Below are positions 47,992-56,225 of a stretch of DNA of 64,000 nucleotides, piece after piece (position 1 is the stretch's first letter; every line of letters starts with the position of its first letter). The DNA lies in NCBI RefSeq assembly GCF_000482245.1, contig NZ_AWNH01000084.1:21835-85834 (forward strand), given 5' to 3'. The notes under the pieces are model-generated. The model had not been told where the DNA came from. It saw nothing but the letters and a program-made list of their open reading frames with translations, and did no database searches. The translations under genes were made by a program, and so were the position numbers. Source of the stretch: Leptolyngbya sp. Heron Island J. Its GTDB lineage: Bacteria; Cyanobacteriota; Cyanobacteriia; Phormidesmidales; Phormidesmidaceae.

Positions 47992-48415
47992 ACTACTCAA
48001 ACTTTCAGGCAGTGAATTCAGAGTCCTGCTCTTTGCTTGTTTGTTGTTAAATGGTATCCGTCTAGCGTTGTTCTTATTTCCCTTCAATAGTATCAGACAG
48101 AGATTAACGCAATTCTCTACGGTATGGATTTGTCAAGATGAAAACTCTCCTATTTCCGTAAGATTTATTGGGTGGGCCATTCATATCGCCGGTCGCTATA
48201 CCCTAGGTACGGCTAAATGTTTGGTACGAGCACTAACCGCGCAGCTACTACTAACTCGATATGGATATCCCCATCAGTTGCATATTGGTGTTGCTAAAAG
48301 TGCAGCTGATACCCTGGAAGCCCATGCCTGGATTGAATATCAAGGTCGAGTCATAGTGGGCCAGCTGAATGATTTGAGTCGCTTTAAGTCACTTGCTAGC
48401 GAAGGAATAAAATAA
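47972..48415 (+). CDS. Lasso peptide leader protease B2 (transglutaminase-like)
   Basis: The protein has 147 residues. The Cys-His-Asp triad of lasso B2 proteases is visible at Cys83 (GTAKCLVRALTAQLLL), His118 (EAHAWIEY) and Asp134 (QLNDLSRF). With B1 it removes the leader after the -1 residue of the precursor. Its stop codon overlaps the cyclase start (TAATG), so translation is likely coupled. The N-terminal ~70 residues contain a hydrophobic stretch (LLFACLLLNGIRLALFLF) that may touch the membrane. Confidence 0.9.
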   Translation: MMRRLNRLLKLSGSEFRVLLFACLLLNGIRLALFLFPFNSIRQRLTQFSTVWICQDENSPISVRFIGWAIHIAGRYTLGTAKCLVRALTAQLLLTRYGYPHQLHIGVAKSAADTLEAHAWIEYQGRVIVGQLNDLSRFKSLASEGIK

Positions 48416-50433
48416 TGAGTGGGATTGCGGGCATTTATGCTGTTGATCAGCCTTCAACGACGTCCAGTGAACTGCGCCAAATGGTTGATGCCCTGGCACA
48501 TCGTGGCCCTGATGGTATGAATACATGGTGTCAAGGTCTTGTCGGGCTGGGGCATCGAATGTTGTGGACAACACCTGAATCACTCCATGAGCAGTTGCCC
48601 CTGATCAAAGGTAACTTGGTAATCACTGCAGATGCGCGTATTGATAATCGCGATGAGTTAGCGCCGCTATTATCTTTGCCAGATCGTCCCTTAGAAAAAG
48701 TGGCTGATAGCGAATTTATTCTAGCTGCCTATGAGCGATGGGGTAGTGATTGTCCTAACCACCTGCTGGGAGATTTTGCTTTTGTCATTTGGGATAAACA
48801 AAAACAGCAGCTATTCTGTGCCCGCGACCATTTTGGTGTGAAACCATTTTATTATTTCCATCAGGTGGACAAATCCTTCGCATTTGCATCAGAGATTAAA
48901 GGATTGCTCTGCCTGGACTGGATACCACAACGCATTAATGAGACCCGCATTGCTGACTATCTGGCTTTGATGCTTGAGGATCAGGTAATTACAATCTACG
49001 AAGACATTTTACGATTACCCCCTGCATCACGCATGTGGGTTGATGCTTCTGGGATTAAGATTGAAACCTATTGGCAACTCGATCCCAACTATGAGCTCAA
49101 GCTAGAATCAGACGCAGCCTATGCAGAAGCGTTTCGTGAGATTTTTACTAAAGCAGTCAAATGTCGCCTAAGAAGCGCATTTCCAGTGGGCTCTCATCTG
49201 AGCGGTGGTTTAGATTCTTCTTCTGTTAGCTGTGTCGCTCGTAACATTCTGAGTGAAACCACAGGAGAAACCCTGCATACATTTTCAAATATTTTTGACA
49301 CGGTTAAAGAGTGTGATGAACGTGTTTACATTGAAGAAGTATTAAAGCAGGGGGGGTATACACCCCACTATATTCATGCTGATACCTTTGGCCCGTTAAG
49401 TGATGTTGAACAGATTTGGAACTATGAGGATGAGCCGATATTAGGCCCTAGTCATCATTATCCCTGGCGCTTGAATCAAGCGGCCCATGAGGCCAATGTA
49501 CGTATTGTTTTTGATGGCTTTGATGGTGATACGGTTGTTTCCCATGGCCTAGATCGATTGCATGAACTAGCATTTCAGCAAAAATGGCCAGAGTTTGCCG
49601 AAGCTCTCGAAGTTGCCAGTAAAAACTATAAGTCTCCTGTTAACTATATGCTGGCGTATTACGGTTTACCAGCTTTGAGGCAGTTGAGCAAACGTGGACA
49701 GTGGTTGGCATTCGCTAAAACTGTTAACTATATTCACCACCGTTTCCAGTATTCACGCCGTAGCTTATTGATTCGGCAAGGAATCAAACCAGTTTTTCGT
49801 AAAATTTTACAGAAATTTTATCGAGTATCTGAGAAGCCAGTTGATGATTTGGCTAAAGTAGGAGAAATCATTAATGCCCACTTTGCAGAACAGGTTTGCT
49901 TAAAGGAGCGTATCGACCAATATGCGCCCAAACCCATCGCACCAGGAGCTGTGAGACAAAAACATTGGCAGTCAATGACAGAGGGAGTGCTGTCAGTAAA
50001 CCTTGAAGCAGTTGATCGTTGTGCAGCAGCCTTTGGTTTAGAGGCCCGTCATCCATTTTTAGATCGTCGATTAGTTGAATTCTGTCTAGCGGTTCCAGCT
50101 GACCAAAAATTTAGAAGAGGATTTGGGCGGATGATTATGCGCCAGGGGCTAGGTAATATACTGCCTCAAGCAGTCCAATGGCGGGGCGATAAAGCCGATA
50201 TGACTGCTAATTTTGTCAGTGGGTTACTCAATATCAATCGCCCGTTATTTGAACAAGTACTGCATCAGTCCAGTCCCTCTGTGCTTGGATATGTCAATCT
50301 TGACACTTGGAAGAAATCTTGGGATAGGGTAACACAATTCCCCGAATCGAATAAAACAGTTAATTCAATGACAAAGGACTGTTTTACGGTGTGGCGAGCC
50401 ACGGTACTGGCACTTTGGTTTCAGCGTCTATAG
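48415..50433 (+). CDS. Lasso peptide cyclase C (asparagine-synthetase-like)
   Basis: The protein has 672 residues. The N-terminal part resembles the glutaminase domain of asparagine synthetase B (HRGPDG, GHRMLW), but Cys2 is replaced by Ser (MSGIAGIY), so it should not use glutamine as ammonia donor. The C-terminal ATP-pyrophosphatase domain has the PP-loop SHLSGGLDSSSVSC and AFGLEARHPFLDRRLVEF. In lasso pathways this enzyme adenylates the Asp/Glu side chain of the core and joins it to the new N-terminus. Operon position between B2 and the precursor supports this. Confidence 0.9.
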   Translation: MSGIAGIYAVDQPSTTSSELRQMVDALAHRGPDGMNTWCQGLVGLGHRMLWTTPESLHEQLPLIKGNLVITADARIDNRDELAPLLSLPDRPLEKVADSEFILAAYERWGSDCPNHLLGDFAFVIWDKQKQQLFCARDHFGVKPFYYFHQVDKSFAFASEIKGLLCLDWIPQRINETRIADYLALMLEDQVITIYEDILRLPPASRMWVDASGIKIETYWQLDPNYELKLESDAAYAEAFREIFTKAVKCRLRSAFPVGSHLSGGLDSSSVSCVARNILSETTGETLHTFSNIFDTVKECDERVYIEEVLKQGGYTPHYIHADTFGPLSDVEQIWNYEDEPILGPSHHYPWRLNQAAHEANVRIVFDGFDGDTVVSHGLDRLHELAFQQKWPEFAEALEVASKNYKSPVNYMLAYYGLPALRQLSKRGQWLAFAKTVNYIHHRFQYSRRSLLIRQGIKPVFRKILQKFYRVSEKPVDDLAKVGEIINAHFAEQVCLKERIDQYAPKPIAPGAVRQKHWQSMTEGVLSVNLEAVDRCAAAFGLEARHPFLDRRLVEFCLAVPADQKFRRGFGRMIMRQGLGNILPQAVQWRGDKADMTANFVSGLLNINRPLFEQVLHQSSPSVLGYVNLDTWKKSWDRVTQFPESNKTVNSMTKDCFTVWRATVLALWFQRL

Positions 50434-50557
50434 AGACATTTAGTTATCAAGAAAATGGTTATCTTGGCAGGTTAGGGCAGGTATCTCTGACTGTAAGTCC
50501 AAACGGGGAGTATCACCAACAACTGTTAACTCAAAGAATGTAATTCGAGGACACACA

Positions 50558-50749
50558 ATGACTAAGAAAGCATATACTCAGCCTAGCCTAACTGCTTACG
50601 GTAGTGTACAAACGCTAACCAAAGGTAGTGGCGCTATCAACATCGGAGATAGCGTTATTTTCACTAACCTGCCTGGCGGTGCCAATGATCTGGAACTTCC
50701 AAGCAATGGTTCTGTAGACGTAACTATTGACTTTGACGAGCTAACTTAA
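50558..50749 (+). CDS. Lasso peptide precursor A with unusually long core
   Basis: The precursor has 63 residues. The leader (1-22) has the lasso pattern KKxYxxPxLxxYGxVxxLT, with Tyr6, Pro9, Leu11, Gly15 and Thr21 at -2. Cleavage after Lys22 gives a core starting Gly23. The only acidic residue in the allowed ring window is Asp31, core position 9, so a Gly1-Asp9 macrolactam is predicted. The predicted core is 41 residues, against roughly 15-26 in most known lasso peptides, with an acidic tail ending DELT. CGAGGA precedes the ATG. The mature peptide might be shortened after cyclisation. Confidence 0.85.
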   Translation: MTKKAYTQPSLTAYGSVQTLTKGSGAINIGDSVIFTNLPGGANDLELPSNGSVDVTIDFDELT

Positions 50750-51144
50750 TGTGCAATGTCAATTAAGGGAAGCTATCGATCTTGGGAATAGTCTTATTCC
50801 AACCAACCTGGTTGGTTGCGATAGTCACCTTTGGCTATAGGGTTTTGGCCCTCCAGATTTAGCGTTTTTTAACCAGTCATGGGGGGCCAGATCTTTTAAT
50901 TAACGTCTGGGGGATTTAATAGGTGATAGATTTCTTTCCACTCATTCTTGTTGAGGATTCATAGGTAATCATTGCCTATACCTCTAGCAATTTGCTGCAT
51001 GGATTCGAAAAATATCTCATTAGATCCCCTTTTTTACTACACAAAGTATAATCAGCCCCAACTTTACGGATGGAATGATACTGGAGATCAGTGGATCAGC
51101 AACATCCGAAATTTTTATCTCACCAGTAGATGTTTTTGTAAACC
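50750..51144. other. Gap between precursor and kinase genes
   Basis: The 395-bp spacer within the lasso cluster contains the branched hairpin at 50773-50824 and G/C-rich pairs near 50840-50855 followed by TTTTTT (50865-50870), which could reduce read-through. No gene is convincing; the open frame starting near 50972 runs into the kinase gene in another frame. Confidence 0.4.
50773..50824 (+). terminator. Branched RNA structure just after the lasso precursor gene
   Basis: An outer helix CTATCG (50773-50778) with CGATAG (50819-50824) encloses two inner hairpins: GGAATA (50785-50790) with TATTCC (50795-50800), and the palindrome AACCAACC-GGTTGGTT (50801-50817). It begins 24 bp after the precursor stop. 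It could protect the precursor mRNA end or attenuate transcription of the downstream genes. Confidence 0.5.
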
Positions 51145-52065
51145 ATGTATTCTTATTCTGCCTATCAGCTGTGTCTCCACTCAGAAATCCCACTATCAGG
51201 GTTGCCAGTGGCTGACGGTGAGCCCGATATTATTGTTCGTTTGAAGCCTACTGATAACCATTCTAATGGTGAAACCAACAAACCCACAAGTGAAGTTTTT
51301 GGTCGGCTAGAAGGAATAGGAGATTGTTGGATCTCAGATGGGAGGTTCATTACCATTGCGCCCTTTGATGGTGTCACCCATGAGATGCTGAGTCCCAATA
51401 TTTTGGGGGGCTGTATGTCGATTATTTTACGACAGCGTGGTTTTCTGACCCTCCATGCTAGCAGTGTGGCCATACACGGCCATGTAGCCGCGTTTTTGGG
51501 ACATTCTGGGTGGGGAAAATCTACCCTGGCGGCAGCCTTGCATGCTGACGGACATACTGTAATCACAGACGATATCTTAGCGATTGACCTGAAGCAGGAG
51601 GGCACACCTCAGGTCGTTCCCTCGTTTCCTCAATGCAAACTCTCTCCTGACGCTGCGATCGCATTGGGTAAAGACCCAGCTGACCTTGCTCCCCTCTACG
51701 CTCATGCCGCTAAGCGAGCCTATAACTTTCAAGCAGGTTTTCAAACAGAGCAGTTGCCACTACAGCGAATTTATATCTTATCTAAAGGGGACCGCCATAG
51801 TATCACCCCATTAAACCCCAAAGAGACATTTGCCTATCTGGTCAGCCATACCCGCGCGATGAATGTGCTGCGGGATAATGAGTCACTGCAGACTCATTTT
51901 CAACAATGTACTCAACTGTTGCAGCAGGTTTCGTACTATCGCTTTACCCGCAAACCTGGTTTAGCAGAATTGCCGGATTTGGTGCGGATGGTAGAGGAAC
52001 ATATGAAAGAAACATCAGTTGAGACACCAAGGGTAACCCTGCCGTGCAATTTGGTAAAACAGTAG
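51145..52065 (+). CDS. HprK-like lasso peptide kinase
   Basis: The protein has 306 residues. It begins MYSYSAYQLCLHSEIPL, the usual start of lasso-cluster kinases. The HprK-type C-terminal kinase fold has a P-loop at 119-127 (GHSGWGKST), a preceding LTLHASSVAI block and the acidic TDDILAID motif (141-148). Characterised relatives (the ThcoK/PadeK group) phosphorylate the hydroxyl of the C-terminal residue of the precursor. Here the precursor ends in Thr63. It overlaps the exporter gene by 22 bp. Confidence 0.85.
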   Translation: MYSYSAYQLCLHSEIPLSGLPVADGEPDIIVRLKPTDNHSNGETNKPTSEVFGRLEGIGDCWISDGRFITIAPFDGVTHEMLSPNILGGCMSIILRQRGFLTLHASSVAIHGHVAAFLGHSGWGKSTLAAALHADGHTVITDDILAIDLKQEGTPQVVPSFPQCKLSPDAAIALGKDPADLAPLYAHAAKRAYNFQAGFQTEQLPLQRIYILSKGDRHSITPLNPKETFAYLVSHTRAMNVLRDNESLQTHFQQCTQLLQQVSYYRFTRKPGLAELPDLVRMVEEHMKETSVETPRVTLPCNLVKQ

Positions 52066-53861
52066 TCAGCTTTTTTAAGAAAACTCAGCGGCTGGTACCA
52101 GCCCTGCGCCTGGTATGGCGTAGCAGCCCTGGTTGGACAATGGCTAAACTTAGTTTGCTAGTTGTTCAAGGGCTACGACCATTATTGCAAATCTATCTGA
52201 TCAAGCTAGTCGTCGATATCGTCACTACTGAATCAGAGATTACGGCGTCACTGGATCTACTCAACCAAAGTAAGCCGCTACTGATTGGGCTGGCGGTTGT
52301 ACTGCTGTTTGGGATGATCGCTAATGCTCTGTCAGAGTTAGTCACGACAGCTCAAGCTCAGAAAGTGTCTGACTATATGCGGAGCATTTTGCATGCTAAG
52401 TCCATTGAAATTGATCTGAGCTATTATGAGAATCCCCGTTATCACGACACATTACAACGGGCGCAGAAAGAGGCGACCTATCGTCCTAATCAGATTTTAA
52501 AGCGGCTGGCGCTGGTAGTAGAAAATGGCATTTTATTGGTTGCCATGATGGGGTTGTTGTTAACGCTCCATTGGGGGATTACCGGCACACTGTTAGTTGC
52601 CATCATTCCAACCGTCTTAATGCGACTGCGCTACACACGTAAACTATATAATTGGCAGCGCACCTGGACACCGGTTGAACGCAAATCGATGTATCTTTCC
52701 TGGTTATTGACAGGAGATCAATTTGCGAAAGAAATTCGACTGTTTGGCCTGGGGGATCTGTTTAGTCAGCGATTTGATGATTTGCGATCGCAGCTATACC
52801 GAGCCAAACTCAAATTAATGACATGGCGTTCACTCTCTTTTCTGGCCGCCAATATGGTAACGGGGGTAATGATTGGAGCGATCTATGGCTTTATCCTCTA
52901 TCAAGCGCTACAGGGCGTCTTAAAACTAGGAGACCTTGTCCTCTATCATCAGGCATTGCAACGGGGACAAAGCGGTCTTAAATCATTTATGGCTGGCCTT
53001 TCTGGGCTACATGAAGACAACCTATTTTTAACTAATCTCTATGAATTCCTAGACTTGCGTCCTCAGATTGTTACACCAGCCCAACCCAAATTTTGTCCAT
53101 CGACAAAAGAACAAGGCATTACATTTGAGAACGTCAGCTTTCAATATGAAGGCACCTCCCGTCAGGCCCTTAAGGATCTGTCGTTTAGCATAAAACCAGG
53201 TGAGACCATTGCCCTGGTTGGCGAAAATGGGTCGGGGAAAACAACGCTAATTAAACTATTGTGTCGCCTATATGACCCGACAGGGGGGCGTATCACATTC
53301 AATGGGATTGATCTGCGAGATCTAGATGTCGATCACCTACGCCAGCAAATCAGTGTTGTCTTTCAGGACTATGCCAAATATCATCTCTCAGCCCAAGACA
53401 ATATCTGGTTAGGGGATGTACAGCTATCGCCTCAGGATGGGCAAGTGATAGCAGCTGCTAAGAAAGCAGGTGCCCATGAGGTCATTAGCCAGCTACCAGA
53501 CGGCTATGACACCATGTTAGGTAAGCTGTTCCACGGTGGAGAAGAACTTAGCATTGGTCAATGGCAAAAAGTTGCTTTGGCAAGAGCATTTTTGCGTCAG
53601 TCCCAGGTAATTGTGCTAGATGAACCGACTAGCGCCATGGACCCCAAGGCCGAGTATGAATTATTCACTAAATTTCGTGAGCTAATTCAAGACCAGTCAG
53701 CAATTTTAATTACCCATCGACTGTCTACTGTCAAAATGGCCGATCGCATTTATGTGATGGATAAGGGCCGATTGATAGAAAACGGCACGCACCAGGAACT
53801 GATGGCATGTCAGGGGACCTACGCTCACTTATTTGAAACCCAGGCTAAGAACTATTTGTAA
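52044..53861 (+). CDS. Lasso peptide ABC exporter D
   Basis: This ABC half-transporter has 605 residues, with an N-terminal six-helix membrane domain (about 20-330) and a C-terminal ATPase: Walker A GENGSGKTTLIKLL, a variant signature LSIGQWQKVALARAF, Walker B VIVLDEPTSAMD and H-loop ITHRLSTV. There is no C39 peptidase domain, as expected because B1/B2 remove the leader. It starts with GTG 52044 inside the end of the kinase gene, indicating coupled expression. It should export the mature peptide and may give self-immunity. Confidence 0.88.
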   Translation: MQFGKTVVSFFKKTQRLVPALRLVWRSSPGWTMAKLSLLVVQGLRPLLQIYLIKLVVDIVTTESEITASLDLLNQSKPLLIGLAVVLLFGMIANALSELVTTAQAQKVSDYMRSILHAKSIEIDLSYYENPRYHDTLQRAQKEATYRPNQILKRLALVVENGILLVAMMGLLLTLHWGITGTLLVAIIPTVLMRLRYTRKLYNWQRTWTPVERKSMYLSWLLTGDQFAKEIRLFGLGDLFSQRFDDLRSQLYRAKLKLMTWRSLSFLAANMVTGVMIGAIYGFILYQALQGVLKLGDLVLYHQALQRGQSGLKSFMAGLSGLHEDNLFLTNLYEFLDLRPQIVTPAQPKFCPSTKEQGITFENVSFQYEGTSRQALKDLSFSIKPGETIALVGENGSGKTTLIKLLCRLYDPTGGRITFNGIDLRDLDVDHLRQQISVVFQDYAKYHLSAQDNIWLGDVQLSPQDGQVIAAAKKAGAHEVISQLPDGYDTMLGKLFHGGEELSIGQWQKVALARAFLRQSQVIVLDEPTSAMDPKAEYELFTKFRELIQDQSAILITHRLSTVKMADRIYVMDKGRLIENGTHQELMACQGTYAHLFETQAKNYL

Positions 53862-54016
53862 GACAGTGATGAGACCATTTGCCGTTGCTGATTTAGAGGA
53901 TGCACCGAGCTAGAGCAATGCCATTCATCTGGATCGTGTAGATGAAACCATCCCCAGGAGCAGCAACGCCGACTATTTATTTATTTCTATTTTAAAGACG
54001 ATCTATTGTTAAAACC

Positions 54017-55249
54017 GTGAATCCCTTTAATACAACTATATTAAAACCAGAAATCTCTTTGCTGCTGCACTGTGTTCGATGGCACTTAAATGCTAGTTAC
54101 CAAGAACAAATTCAAGAACAGATACAACCGCTGATCGACCAGCTAGATTGGGACAAGATGCTTAAAATGGCTCAGTTTCATCGGCTGTTGCCATTGCTAC
54201 ACAAGTTTTTGACATCTAGCTCCTCCATAAAACTGCCAGATTGTGTGCTCCAAGAGTTACGTAGACGCCATTTGAAGAACCTGGGCAATAACTTTTCCCT
54301 GGTCCAGGAGTTAGTCAGCGTTCTCAAAATTCTAGAAACAGAGGATATTAAAGCGATCACATTTAAAGGCCCTATAACTGCGATCAGCGCCTATGGAGAT
54401 TTATCACTCCGGACCTTTGGCGATCTTGATTTGTTAGTCCATCCAGATGATTTTTTAAGACTGAGAGAGGTTGCTATCAATCACGGCTACCACTGCGATC
54501 GGCTGATGGCTGCTGAAGAAAGAGCATGCCTTAAAAAATTAAGTCCTGAGAAACAGGCCGCATACTTTAAGTCGGAGAAAGAATTCAGTTTATTTAATCC
54601 TAAAAATCGTATTTTTCTGGATATCCATCAAGGGATTTTATCTAAACAGTTTGCTCCCCTCTTTGATACTAGGTGGGTTTGGGATTACACCCAAACCATT
54701 AAAATTGGAGGCCGTCAGGTTCTGGGTTTAAAGCCGGAAGTTCAAATACTCATTTTATGTGCCCAAGGAGCAGAAGATTACTGGAATCAGCTTGGCAAGA
54801 TTTGTGATGTTGCCATGTTAGTGCATCGCCATCCTGAGCTAGACTGGGACGCGCTGATCACCCTCTCTAAACAGCTGGATGTATTGCCTAGACTTCTGTT
54901 GGGTTTGGTCCTAATCAATCACTTATATGGGGTAGCACTGCCTGATGAGATTCAGGAGATGATCAAGAATTCACCCTCAATTCAGCGGTTGGCCAGTACA
55001 GTTCAACAAGATATCCTCCTAAAAAACAATTGTCAGCCTAAATCGCGGCTCACCATACCCCGTTTTATCTATCAGCTTAGACTCATGAACAACTGGAAGA
55101 ATCAGGCCCGTTCGATTCTGGCCATTATGAATCCTACCCTGGCAGACCTGGCAGCCATATCCTTACCAAAGTCATTATTCTTTGTATACTACTTGCTACG
55201 CCCTTTTCGGCTAATTCAAGCAGGCTTTGGCCACCAGTCTGAGAGATAA
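54017..55249 (+). CDS. Nucleotidyltransferase (NTP_transf_5) of the lasso cluster
   Basis: The protein has 410 residues. The nucleotidyltransferase core is seen at about 105-145: ITFKGPITAISAYGDLSLRT followed by FGDLDLLVHPDDFL, with the G-D-L-D metal-binding pair. Helical regions lie on both sides (ELLLHCVRWHL type at the N-terminus). NTP_transf_5 proteins are mostly uncharacterised but occur near lasso kinases in other bacteria. It is 155 bp after the exporter, same strand, start GTG. It might add a nucleotide or further phosphate to the phosphorylated peptide; this is inference. Confidence 0.78.
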   Translation: MNPFNTTILKPEISLLLHCVRWHLNASYQEQIQEQIQPLIDQLDWDKMLKMAQFHRLLPLLHKFLTSSSSIKLPDCVLQELRRRHLKNLGNNFSLVQELVSVLKILETEDIKAITFKGPITAISAYGDLSLRTFGDLDLLVHPDDFLRLREVAINHGYHCDRLMAAEERACLKKLSPEKQAAYFKSEKEFSLFNPKNRIFLDIHQGILSKQFAPLFDTRWVWDYTQTIKIGGRQVLGLKPEVQILILCAQGAEDYWNQLGKICDVAMLVHRHPELDWDALITLSKQLDVLPRLLLGLVLINHLYGVALPDEIQEMIKNSPSIQRLASTVQQDILLKNNCQPKSRLTIPRFIYQLRLMNNWKNQARSILAIMNPTLADLAAISLPKSLFFVYYLLRPFRLIQAGFGHQSER

Positions 55250-55362
55250 GGAAATAGGGCCAAAAAGCCAGCCATCTTGCCATGGTCTCCAAGTTCATAG
55301 CAAGTAAAACTCCCCCTTTTGAGGCGTTACCTGGGCTTTGCCCCTTAGAAAAGTAACAAGAA

Positions 55363-55389
55363 AGGAGATAAGCGCGATGCTTACCTCCT
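55363..55389 (-). terminator. Intrinsic terminator of the folE-side operon
   Basis: On the minus strand AGGAGGTAAGC and GCTTATCTCCT form an 11-bp stem (one G-T pair) around a 5-base loop, followed by TTTCTTG. It lies about 34 bp past the folE stop. Confidence 0.65.
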
Positions 55390-55422
55390 GGTGAGTGAGT
55401 AAATTTCTAGGTGGAAACTTTC

Positions 55423-56061
55423 CTAATGGAATGAAGGGTTGTGGCGAATCAGGTCCATAAACTCCTGACGTGTGCGGGCATCATCTGCAAATACCCCTTG
55501 CATCGAACTGGTGACGGTCCAAGAACCTGGCTTTTGCACTCCGCGCATCACCATACACATATGAGACGCTTCGACAACAACTGCCACACCCTGGGGTTGT
55601 AAAAGACCCTGGAGAGCGTTGGCAATTTGTTGGGTCAGCCGTTCTTGCACCTGTAGTCGTCGTGCATACATTTCACAAATCCGGGCAATTTTTGATAAGC
55701 CAATCACCTTGCCATTGGGTATGTAGGCAACATGGGCACGGCCTAAAATCGGTAAAATATGGTGCTCGCAAGAGCTGAACAAGTCGATATCACGCACCAG
55801 CACCATTTCATTGGTATTTTCATGGAAAACAGCTCCATTGAGCAGGTCATCCAGGGACTGATGATAGCCAGAGGTCAAAAATTTGAGGGCTTTGACCACG
55901 CGTTTGGGTGTGTCGCGCAACCCTTCACGATCGGGGTCTTCTCCTAATCCTAGAAGCAGTGTGCGTACGGCTTGCTGCATGTCTGCATCTGAGACAGGGG
56001 CTTTCGCTTCAGTATTGATTAACTGGTTACGAATGTCGTCGGATGAAATGGATAAGGTCAT
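55423..56061 (-). CDS. folE: GTP cyclohydrolase I (type IA)
   Basis: The enzyme has 212 residues and converts GTP to dihydroneopterin triphosphate, the first step to folate or tetrahydropterins. The catalytic zinc ligands are visible as Cys and His in [10 protein letters not shown] and Cys in [10 protein letters not shown]; the rest ([25 protein letters not shown]) is canonical. It lies in a zinc-homeostasis cluster downstream of a COG0523 GTPase and hemB. Many bacteria keep an extra GTP cyclohydrolase under Zur, but those copies are often the zinc-independent FolE2; this one is the zinc enzyme, so supply of zinc by the neighbouring GTPase is a plausible link. Confidence 0.9.
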   Translation of the reverse strand: MTLSISSDDIRNQLINTEAKAPVSDADMQQAVRTLLLGLGEDPDREGLRDTPKRVVKALKFLTSGYHQSLDDLLNGAVFHENTNEMVLVRDIDLFSSCEHHILPILGRAHVAYIPNGKVIGLSKIARICEMYARRLQVQERLTQQIANALQGLLQPQGVAVVVEASHMCMVMRGVQKPGSWTVTSSMQGVFADDARTRQEFMDLIRHNPSFH

Positions 56062-56225
56062 TGATAACTAGTAAATGATTTTAGGTGAATTGACAAGATG
56101 TTGAGCGATCGCAAAACGATCAACTCCCTTCAGCCAACGACTGAAAGACTGGGTATAGCAATTGCTGGATGAAGTTGGCAATTGCACGTCAGGCTAGCGG
56201 TGCACCACCCTGACAAATTGGAGTA

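Noticed and set aside
50972..51244. 90-codon open frame before the kinase gene
   Set aside because: It overlaps the well-supported kinase start in another frame and its sequence shows no family features.
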